A DNA stretch of 27,127 nt from contig CAZHSB010000022.1 of assembly GCA_964534945.1 (NCBI GenBank), positions 1 through 27,127 of the forward strand, in the 5' to 3' direction. This DNA comes from CAZHFA01 sp964534945 (GTDB taxonomy: Bacteria > Bdellovibrionota_C > UBA2361 > CAKMMH01). A program made the translations under genes and the position numbers. Positions 16,524 through 23,840 of this stretch are shown piece after piece. The notes below the pieces were generated by a model. The model had not been told where the DNA came from. It did not search any database and saw nothing but the letters and a program-made list of their open reading frames with translations. The first letter of the stretch is position 1; each line of letters opens with the position of its first letter.

Positions 16524-18221
16524 TTATTCTTTAATTACAACAATCCCAGAAGAACATATCATATTTTTTTTACTATATTCAAAATAAAAATCTCTTTCTC
16601 CTTCCTTATTTATTTTTATAAAAATCTCTTCGTTTGGGAAGATAATATGAGAAAATTTTAATTTTTTAATATCAGAAAATGCTTCATTCACACCAAAAAA
16701 GTTTTTCAAAAAGTAAGATACAAAATGAACTTGAGCAACTCCCGGTAAAATCTTTAATTCTGGAAAATGGCCATCAAAATATACAGAATCCTTTATAAAA
16801 GTAAGTTTAGCAAAAAAAGAATCATCTGAAAATTTTATATCTTCAATGACAGGCTCTGCTATATTGTTTAAAAATATTTTCCTTATATCATTTACTAAAA
16901 TTTTACCTTGTGTATTCATAGGTATTTCATAAACAAAACGTGTTTTTTTAGGAATGCTTCCTCCATTAAAGAAATTTAATAAATATTTATGAAGATTATT
17001 TACAAGATCTTTCTTTGTATGTTTTTTTAAAAAATCTTTTCCATCATCAGAAAGAACAACTAATGCGCCTAAAATAGGAGAATCTTTACCGACATCTAAA
17101 CAAAAGCATTTTTGAACATATTGAGAAGATTCATATTTTTTTTCCATTTCTGGGAGAGAAACTCTTTTTTCTGCTATTTTTATAAGTCTATCAGTACGCC
17201 CCTTTAATAAAAAAGTTCTATCCTTATTTAATACTATTTCATCTTGCATTTGATATGGCTTTTCAAAAGCAAAATCAGAAATAATTTTCATCTTATTTTC
17301 ATTATCAACTAAAACTTCTACAGGTGGGAAAATATGGAATTCTGCACCATCTTTTTGTTGTCTTGAAGCAATTCCACCTGTTTCTGTACTCCCAAAAATT
17401 TCATAAGGAGACACTTTAAATAAATCAAAAGTTCCTTTTGAAATATCTTCTTTTAATAAACTTCCAGATGTATAAATACGAAGTAAATTTTTCTTAAAAT
17501 TGTATTGATCTTGATATTTTAGAATTTTTTCCAAAAAAGATGGTGTCGTCACAAATAACAAATTTTCATAATCTTCTTGTTTTTTACATAAACTTTCTGG
17601 TGAATACACAAGATCAAAATCAATTAATTTATTTGTCGCAAGAGGAAATAAAAGACGCCAAAGCATTCCATAAATATGATGAACAGCAACAGATCCAATA
17701 ACCACATATTGTTTATCTAATAATGGTTTTTGAGTATTACAAATGTTTTGAATTTCAACGGCAAGCGTTTTAAATTCTTTTTTTATTTTTTTAGGAGTGC
17801 TTGTGCTTCCTGATGTAAAAAATGAAACATACTCTTTTTCCATATTGATAAAATCAAATGGTTTATTTTGTAAATCTAAAGGAAGTTTTATTATAAAAAA
17901 TTTTTCATTATTTAAACTTTCTACATTTGTAATTAGATATTTCGATATATTTTCGAAATTTTCAAAACTTGCCTTTTGAAAATTTGCTGGCAATACAACT
18001 TCTTTTTTAGCTTGTAATAGCGCAAAAAAACAAATCGAAAATAAATAAATATCATCTTCTACATATAAAATTATTGATTCTTCTTTAATTTCTCTAAAAA
18101 AGTTTGAATATTTCGAAATTTCTGCTTTAAAGTCTCCAAAAGTAATATCTCCTTTTTCTTTTAAAGTAGAAATGACTCTCTTATCATCTAATTCTATAAA
18201 AATTTTAGAAACGTCTATCAA
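16524..18221 (-). CDS. AMP-dependent acyl ligase fused to FabZ-like dehydratase
   Basis: Two-domain protein of 565 residues. The N-terminal ANL-superfamily ligase (about 1-450) has P-loop FFTSGSTSTPKK, core motif EIFGSTETGG, LLKGRTDRLIKIAEKRV and the terminal NTQGKILVND with its acyl-adenylating lysine. The C-terminal hotdog domain (about 465-565) has YFDGHFPELKILPGV, which matches FabZ-type 3-hydroxyacyl-ACP dehydratases with the catalytic histidine in GHFP. This pairing is seen around aryl-polyene-type lipid clusters, where the ligase loads an aryl or fatty acid onto an acyl carrier. The start is TTG, supported by a strong GAGGGG Shine-Dalgarno sequence 7 nt upstream. No acyl carrier protein or ketosynthase lies in the window, so the pathway is inferred only. 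Confidence 0.8.
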   Translation of the reverse strand: MIDVSKIFIELDDKRVISTLKEKGDITFGDFKAEISKYSNFFREIKEESIILYVEDDIYLFSICFFALLQAKKEVVLPANFQKASFENFENISKYLITNVESLNNEKFFIIKLPLDLQNKPFDFINMEKEYVSFFTSGSTSTPKKIKKEFKTLAVEIQNICNTQKPLLDKQYVVIGSVAVHHIYGMLWRLLFPLATNKLIDFDLVYSPESLCKKQEDYENLLFVTTPSFLEKILKYQDQYNFKKNLLRIYTSGSLLKEDISKGTFDLFKVSPYEIFGSTETGGIASRQQKDGAEFHIFPPVEVLVDNENKMKIISDFAFEKPYQMQDEIVLNKDRTFLLKGRTDRLIKIAEKRVSLPEMEKKYESSQYVQKCFCLDVGKDSPILGALVVLSDDGKDFLKKHTKKDLVNNLHKYLLNFFNGGSIPKKTRFVYEIPMNTQGKILVNDIRKIFLNNIAEPVIEDIKFSDDSFFAKLTFIKDSVYFDGHFPELKILPGVAQVHFVSYFLKNFFGVNEAFSDIKKLKFSHIIFPNEEIFIKINKEGERDFYFEYSKKNMICSSGIVVIKE

Positions 18222-18357
18222 AAAATTTCCCCTCTTCTATAAGGCTAAAAAAAATAAAATCATGATTTACTTTACGACATTTATTATAAAAATACCATTA
18301 TAGGACTATTTTGGAAAGATATCGCATACTTTGAATTATATAAAACAACTAATTTTC

Positions 18358-19800
18358 TTATTTTTTTTCTTTATCAATAGTTAATATTTGTTGTGTAGCT
18401 TGTCTAGAATCATTTATCGTTCCATTTCCTCCGACACAACCCCCCTTACAAGACATAACCTCAATAAGGTTTCCACTTAGGCACGATTTATCTTTTGCAA
18501 TTTTTCTTAATTGCGCAATTGATATTTTGTCTAAGCCATCAATACATACTTTTTTTAAATTTGTTTTTTCATCATTCATTAAAAAATTTTCTACTGCATT
18601 TAATACACCATTAGAGATTCCAAATTGTTTTCCATAAATTGTAGAAACATCCTTAAATGATGATTCCTCACATTCTGCAATTTCAATTCTTTTTGCTACA
18701 AACCAAGCGCCTAATTCCTTAAAGTTAATAACATAATCAATATCCTTATTATCCTCGACTTCAGCTTTTTTTGCTATACATGGGCTTATAAAAACAACTA
18801 TTGCATCTTTATTCATTTTTCTCACAAGCTCTGCCGTATAATAAAGGGGGGTTCTAGTAGACGAAACAAATGGCAATAATTCTTTTAAATGCTTTTCTAA
18901 AAGTTGATGATAACAAGCACAACAAGATGTCGTCATAAAAGGTTGATCTGAACAAACCTTTTCTTTAAATTCTTTTGCTTCATTCTTAGCAGTAATATCA
19001 GCGCCAAGAGCAACCTCATAAACGTCAGAAAACCCTAATTTTAGAATTGCACTTTGCAACTGTTTTAATGTACCAGGCAATTGTCCTGCGATAGATGGCG
19101 CTAACAATGCGATAACTTTTTTACCATCTTTTATATTTTTTAATACATCTATAATTTGACTTTTTTCATAAACAGCGCCAAAAGGACATGCTTCAATACA
19201 TTTCCCGCACATTATGCATTTATCAAAATTAATTTTTGCCAAACCATTTTCATCTTTTGAAATTGCATTTACAGGACATGCCTGCTCACACGGAACTTCG
19301 ATTTTCGTAATCGCATTATACGGACATGCCGATATGCACATTTTACAATTTTTACATTCTTCTTTATCGATAAAAGATTTTCCATCACGCATGCTCATTG
19401 CGCCAAATTTACAAACACTTTGGCAAGGACGAGCGACACAACCTTGGCATAAATCTGTAACAAAAACTCTATTTGGAGTACACCCCTTGCATGCGGTATC
19501 TAAAACTGTCAAACAATTTTTTTCTGGCTCTTTTCTTTCTAACGCCCTAGTAGCATATTCAGCCAAAGAAGTCCTTTCATCAAGTTCGTCAATTGAGAAT
19601 CCTAAATCTGCAACTATCCTATCTTTTATGATTGCTCTTTCTTTATAAATACAGCAACGATACTCAACATTAAATCCTTTTGGACGCATATCATACGGAA
19701 TGCTTCTTACACTTTCTGGAAAAATTTTTTCATAAAAAGCATTTATTAATCTAATAATAACTTCTTTTTTTAACCTTACGGCTTGATCATTACTTTTCAT
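18358..19800 (-). CDS. [FeFe] hydrogenase, group-B-like catalytic subunit
   Basis: Predicted cytosolic, ferredoxin-linked hydrogenase of 480 residues. The N-terminus has RCCIYKERA (48-56), a signature of monomeric group B [FeFe] hydrogenases. A run of [4Fe-4S] cysteines follows, including C149/C152/C155/C159 and C195/C198/C201/C205, plus extra cysteines at 118-130. H-cluster motifs are L1 TSCC (291-294), L2 SPCIAKK (C341) and L3 SCKGGC (C451, C455). All four H-cluster ligands and the proton-relay cysteine (C293) remain, so activity is plausible. L1 reads TSCCACY rather than the usual TSCCPxW, an unusual variant. Its start overlaps the ferredoxin gene (ATGA). It is last in the adhE-rex operon and plausibly evolves H2 from reduced ferredoxin. 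Confidence 0.93.
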   Translation of the reverse strand: MKSNDQAVRLKKEVIIRLINAFYEKIFPESVRSIPYDMRPKGFNVEYRCCIYKERAIIKDRIVADLGFSIDELDERTSLAEYATRALERKEPEKNCLTVLDTACKGCTPNRVFVTDLCQGCVARPCQSVCKFGAMSMRDGKSFIDKEECKNCKMCISACPYNAITKIEVPCEQACPVNAISKDENGLAKINFDKCIMCGKCIEACPFGAVYEKSQIIDVLKNIKDGKKVIALLAPSIAGQLPGTLKQLQSAILKLGFSDVYEVALGADITAKNEAKEFKEKVCSDQPFMTTSCCACYHQLLEKHLKELLPFVSSTRTPLYYTAELVRKMNKDAIVVFISPCIAKKAEVEDNKDIDYVINFKELGAWFVAKRIEIAECEESSFKDVSTIYGKQFGISNGVLNAVENFLMNDEKTNLKKVCIDGLDKISIAQLRKIAKDKSCLSGNLIEVMSCKGGCVGGNGTINDSRQATQQILTIDKEKK

Positions 19801-20054
19801 TTTTTTAATTTATTCTCAATTTGAGCTAAAACTTTTTCAACTGTTGCCTCAGATATAACATCATCATCTATTCTCACATATGGCGCTTTTGAATATTTCC
19901 AATTGACGGCACATAAACCTAGGCAAGGACTTCCAACGACCTCAACTTTTTCGCCAAACCTTTCAGGAATTATCTTCATTAATTCTTGTAAATAAGATGA
20001 GCCCATCACAAAACAAGTTGTCCCCAAGCAAACTTTTACTGTTATTTTTTTCAT
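19797..20054 (-). CDS. Thioredoxin-like [2Fe-2S] ferredoxin (NuoE/HydC-like)
   Basis: Small electron carrier of 85 residues with the NuoE-type [2Fe-2S] cysteine set, CLGTTC followed by CLGLC (C9, C14, C44, C48 from this start). The fold matches thioredoxin-like ferredoxins and the C-terminal part of NuoE/HydC. I chose the ATG at 20054 because AAGGAG sits 5 nt upstream and overlaps the phosphatase stop; the GTG at 20060 is too close to that site. It lies between the phosphatase and the hydrogenase and overlaps the latter by 4 bp. Electron exchange with one of the hydrogenases is the likely role, but its partner is inferred. Confidence 0.9.
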   Translation of the reverse strand: MKKITVKVCLGTTCFVMGSSYLQELMKIIPERFGEKVEVVGSPCLGLCAVNWKYSKAPYVRIDDDVISEATVEKVLAQIENKLKK

Positions 20055-20063
20055 ATTCACTCC

Positions 20064-21224
20064 TTACATATATTGTATCAAAACTTTTTTTATATATTTT
20101 TCTTCAAGTAATTTAGAAATCTTTTTTACAATATTTTTCCTTACCTCTATTTCTATAGGGAAATTAGGATCATAATGAGCTTGGTTAATCTTTGCACCAA
20201 CCATAAAATTTATAGAGTCACTATTTAGAAAAAACCTTACAAGATCTCCTGCAGCATCGCTTGCATTCGTATCACCTTTTTCAAGATACTCAGAAACTTT
20301 TGTCAAAGTTAATATTCCCTCTGTGACCAAATCAACTCCCTGCATATAAGAAACGGCAGGTAACGCCCCAGAGTTTAGTGAAAATCTACTTTCTACTGGA
20401 ATATTTAATTCTCTTGAAATTATATTAGCCGTTGTACCACCACAAATCGCTTTTGTGCCATTAAAATTTTTAAAAATTCCTGCATAAAAAGCGTCTTTGT
20501 CTTGATAATATGGTGGACCTGTAAAAACCAAAGATTCTCTTGGCTCCCGACAGTAAATTGACACTGCAGAAATATCATCATGCGCTTCCCTATTCGTTTC
20601 TATTCTTAAAGCATGATCAACTATACGACGAGACAACTCCCTGCTTGGAATAAGAGGGGCAACAGAGATCTCATGTAACAAAAATTCAATCAATCCCTTT
20701 CGCCTTAATCCTAATTTATAATCAGAATTTCCAAGTCCTGCTTGAGTTACTCCATCAGAACAAAAAATTAAACGATCATATTTTTTTAATTTTATTTTAT
20801 AAAGATGCATATTTCTATTGGGAAAATTTTTTGAGGTGATAACTTTGAATTCAGGCTCCATCACTTGTCCATCTCTAATCCAAACAAATTCTGGATTCCC
20901 CTCTTCTACGATAGAGACTTCGCCATCTGCGTTATAGTCCATCGCTGAAAAAGTTGAGTAACTGATATGCCTAACTTGACATACAGGTAATGAATTCATA
21001 ATTATTTCACAAGCCTTTCTTATACTAAAATTTTCCTCAATAAATTTTAATAACATCGTAGCTGTCATTGAAGATAAAATATTTGCTTTCACACCACTTC
21101 CTAATCCATCAGAAAGCACGGCTATCAATCTATCGATATCGGGATATCTTTTTGAAATAAAATAATCTCCATAAGCATTTTGATTATATTTTTTCTCTTG
21201 GTAACAATCGATATCTACAAACAT
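20064..21224 (-). CDS. SpoIIE/PP2C-type serine phosphatase
   Basis: Protein of 386 residues. The N-terminal PP2C-like domain (about 1-225) has metal-site motifs VLSDGLGSG (D39), FCSDGVTQAG (D157) and AHDDISAVS (D216, D217), so it should be an active Mn2+-dependent phosphatase. SpoIIE-type enzymes dephosphorylate anti-anti-sigma-like proteins in partner-switching systems. The remaining 160 residues (about 230-386) form a second domain I do not recognise. It includes GTTANIIS and SGALPAVSYMQGVDLVTEG. Homologues with this layout sit beside sensory [FeFe] hydrogenases. It overlaps hydS by 1 bp (TAATG), implying coupled production. The kinase and phospho-target are not in the window. Confidence 0.88.
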   Translation of the reverse strand: MFVDIDCYQEKKYNQNAYGDYFISKRYPDIDRLIAVLSDGLGSGVKANILSSMTATMLLKFIEENFSIRKACEIIMNSLPVCQVRHISYSTFSAMDYNADGEVSIVEEGNPEFVWIRDGQVMEPEFKVITSKNFPNRNMHLYKIKLKKYDRLIFCSDGVTQAGLGNSDYKLGLRRKGLIEFLLHEISVAPLIPSRELSRRIVDHALRIETNREAHDDISAVSIYCREPRESLVFTGPPYYQDKDAFYAGIFKNFNGTKAICGGTTANIISRELNIPVESRFSLNSGALPAVSYMQGVDLVTEGILTLTKVSEYLEKGDTNASDAAGDLVRFFLNSDSINFMVGAKINQAHYDPNFPIEIEVRKNIVKKISKLLEEKYIKKVLIQYM

Positions 21225-22951
21225 TATTTGGATTCCTCATCTTTGTTAATATCAAAATCTTCGGCAATTGATGTTAATAATAACTCTGTATCAACCATAT
21301 GTTCTCCAAGTAAACATGCTATTTCTTGTACTGTAGCAATATTTTTGGAAATAACTTCTTGAGCCTTATGCGCTATCTTCTCCCGATTAAATTCAGCTTG
21401 TGTAACATCTGTGATAACAGCGCCAACGATATTATGTGGTTCAATTGTAAACGCGATAATATCATATAATTTTCCATTTAACGGATAATGGTCTTTATGA
21501 ATATCTTTTTCAGAATTTAAAGCCATTTTCATTATTGGTGAAAGCTTAACAACTTTATCCAAATTAGCATTTGCTAGCCCCTCGGGAAGTGTTGCGTAAA
21601 GTTCATAGTTTTTTCCACAAAACATTCTCATAAAAGCGTCGTTGGCTTCTGTAATATTAAGATTAGAATCTACCATTACAATTGCTGCGGGCATAGAACG
21701 TAGCATTGCTGCCGCTTTTCTTGTTGCTATTTTTCTCATATACGAAACACACATCGAAGGTTCTGCCTCTCCTGCTAGCATAGCCCTTGCTAAATCCTTA
21801 CATGTTTGATAACCACAACCTCCACAATTTAATTCATCATCTTCACTATATTTTCCAATTTTTTGCATTGCCCCAACAATTTCATCTAATGTAAAATCAT
21901 TCTGTTCAATTGGATTAGGATTATATTTTTCTTTAACAACAACATCTGGATTTTGAGGAACATTTTTTCTATTTACAACTTTAGATAAAATATTTGAATT
22001 AATGAGAATACTCGCCTTATCAGTCGAAATACATGGTCCATTTATGCATCCACCATCACATGCTAAAGCTTCGACAAAAATTTTATGATCAATTTTTTCA
22101 AGAGACAATCCATTAAGTGCCAAAGAGAATGACTCTAAAGAGCTAACATTCATAAGTTGAATATCATCTGATACTCCAACTCTTTTTAAAGTTTCATTCA
22201 TTCCCCCCTCAATAGGATACAATGCTCCCTCATAGGAAAAATCTGGAACGAAAACATCATCATCATCAGAAACTTTTATATCCTTACTAGAAATTCCAAG
22301 GTCTTTTATCCAAAATTTTAAATTTTCAAACGTCAAAGCGACGTCTAACAATTCTGGATGGCGCATTGCTTCATTTTTTTTAGCGATACATGGACCTATA
22401 AATACTGTTGCAATGTCATTTCCAAATTTTTCTTTTAAAATTTTTGCATGCGTTAACGCAGGAGATGCAACAGGAGTTATATTTTTTGAAAACTTTGAAT
22501 TATAAATTCTTATATAATCAACGATCACTGGACATGCACTGGAAATATACAATCCATTATCTGCATCTTTTAACATTTTAGCTGTTTGAATAGAAACTTC
22601 TTGCGCGCCCAAAGCCGTTTCGCTTATGTAGCTAAAACCTAATTTTTTTAACATTGCAATCATTTCTGACTTTGAAAGATCAAACACGCCTGCCCAACTT
22701 GGTGCCAAAGACACAGCTACTTTTTTTCCTTTTGCAAAAAGGGCCTGTACTTTATCTATATCTTGTCTTACTCTTTTTGCGTTATTCGGACATGCTTTCA
22801 CACAATGTCCGCAAGCAATACATTTTTCGTTTATAACTGATGCATGATTATCATTTATCTTTATCGCCTTAACAAAGCATTCACGAACACACTTATAACA
22901 ATCATGGCATTCGTTTTTTAAAGTATATACAGGATATAATTGTTCATCCAT
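21224..22951 (-). CDS. hydS: PAS-containing sensory-type [FeFe] hydrogenase (HydS-like)
   Basis: Predicted H2 or redox sensor of 575 residues. Two [4Fe-4S] ferredoxin motifs come first (C15/C18/C21/C25 and C44/C47/C50/C54), then the H-cluster domain (about 75-330). A four-cysteine Fe-S domain follows (CGGCGYQTC, C376-C401), then a PAS domain (about 412-515) and a helical tail. H-cluster ligands remain: L1 SSACP (C140), L2 GPCIAKK (C188), L3 ACDGGC (C298, C302). The proton-relay cysteine of TSCCP is replaced by alanine (A139), and the L2 methionine by glycine. Such changes are known from slow, sensory group C enzymes such as Thermotoga maritima HydS. It overlaps rex by 8 bp and the phosphatase by 1 bp, so its signal probably goes to that phosphatase. 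Confidence 0.9.
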   Translation of the reverse strand: MDEQLYPVYTLKNECHDCYKCVRECFVKAIKINDNHASVINEKCIACGHCVKACPNNAKRVRQDIDKVQALFAKGKKVAVSLAPSWAGVFDLSKSEMIAMLKKLGFSYISETALGAQEVSIQTAKMLKDADNGLYISSACPVIVDYIRIYNSKFSKNITPVASPALTHAKILKEKFGNDIATVFIGPCIAKKNEAMRHPELLDVALTFENLKFWIKDLGISSKDIKVSDDDDVFVPDFSYEGALYPIEGGMNETLKRVGVSDDIQLMNVSSLESFSLALNGLSLEKIDHKIFVEALACDGGCINGPCISTDKASILINSNILSKVVNRKNVPQNPDVVVKEKYNPNPIEQNDFTLDEIVGAMQKIGKYSEDDELNCGGCGYQTCKDLARAMLAGEAEPSMCVSYMRKIATRKAAAMLRSMPAAIVMVDSNLNITEANDAFMRMFCGKNYELYATLPEGLANANLDKVVKLSPIMKMALNSEKDIHKDHYPLNGKLYDIIAFTIEPHNIVGAVITDVTQAEFNREKIAHKAQEVISKNIATVQEIACLLGEHMVDTELLLTSIAEDFDINKDEESK

Positions 22952-23813
22952 TTTTTAAGCCTTCTAAAATAGTTTTTAACTTTTCCTTTGTTACTTGTGT
23001 ATAACATTTGTCATCAATTTTTAAGTTTGGACCACTTTGACATTTACCTTCACAGCAAAAGCCCTCTAATTCTACCTGTGCATTTAATTTATTATCGTAA
23101 ATATATTTCTCAATAATTTCTAAATTTTTATTATTTCCTCTTGCAAAGCAAGAACTTCCCATACATATTTTTATATTAGTTTTCATAGAATCTTCTTTTT
23201 TATATTGTCCTGTAAACTTTAAGAAATTCCCCATCAGATTCTCATTTAATACTTGAACACCATCAGGAACATTCAAAACTGTTGGCGAAAAATTCCAAAT
23301 AAATTTTATATTTGCTTCTACCAATAAATTGGTCACACTTTGTGCAACTTGCCTTGGAACCGTTAGAATAACAAGCTCAACATTTAATTTTTTTGATAAT
23401 GATTGTAGTTTATCAATGTTGAATATTTCCTTACCATTTACGATATTACCGATTTTTAGCGGATCATTATCAAATAATGCCAAGACATTTAGACCATAAC
23501 TTACAAAATTATTATATTTAGCCAATGCAAATCCAAGATTACCCGCACCAACAATAAAAGCGCCTTTAGATCTTTTAAAACCTAAAGTTTTTTCAATAGA
23601 GGCTTTTAACTCTTGAACATCATATCCCACCTTACATTTTCCAGAATTATTTAGTAATCTTAAATCTTTTCTAATTTGAGAATCGTCAATTTTTAACAAT
23701 GATGCTATTTTCTGACTAGAAATTATTTGGATTCCTTGATCTAAACAATCTTCAAAAATACAATGATACAATGACAAACGTTCTATGATTTTTTGTGAAA
23801 ATTTTTCATGCAT
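22944..23813 (-). CDS. rex: Redox repressor Rex fused to a [2Fe-2S] ferredoxin domain
   Basis: The first ~209 residues are a complete Rex. They contain the winged helix (SQKIASLLKIDDSQIRKDL), the NAD(H)-binding Rossmann motif VGAGNLG (G89, G91, G94) and the domain-swap tail ENLMGNFLKF. Rex senses the NADH/NAD+ ratio and represses fermentation genes when NADH is low. From M210 (codon at 23186-23184) the frame continues into ~80 residues of thioredoxin-like ferredoxin. Its cysteines are C217/C222 (CMGSSC) and C254/C258 (CEGKC). Canonical Rex ends near residue 210, so this is a fusion, or two products if M210 is an internal start; only a weak AAGA precedes it. I chose the ATG at 23813; an in-frame GTG lies at 23831. 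adhE ends 27 bp upstream, and an 18-bp Rex operator precedes adhE. Confidence 0.92.
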   Translation of the reverse strand: MHEKFSQKIIERLSLYHCIFEDCLDQGIQIISSQKIASLLKIDDSQIRKDLRLLNNSGKCKVGYDVQELKASIEKTLGFKRSKGAFIVGAGNLGFALAKYNNFVSYGLNVLALFDNDPLKIGNIVNGKEIFNIDKLQSLSKKLNVELVILTVPRQVAQSVTNLLVEANIKFIWNFSPTVLNVPDGVQVLNENLMGNFLKFTGQYKKEDSMKTNIKICMGSSCFARGNNKNLEIIEKYIYDNKLNAQVELEGFCCEGKCQSGPNLKIDDKCYTQVTKEKLKTILEGLKNG

Positions 23814-23840
23814 AATATAATCTTTTAACACTAGGAACTT

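Noticed and set aside
18222..18357. Terminator after the hydrogenase gene
   Set aside because: No stem-loop with a T-run was found in this 136-bp gap, so read-through into the acyl-ligase gene cannot be excluded.
19214..19648. 144-codon plus-strand frame inside the hydrogenase gene
   Set aside because: It is antisense to the ferredoxin-domain region of a clear hydrogenase and mirrors its cysteine codons; it has no independent support.
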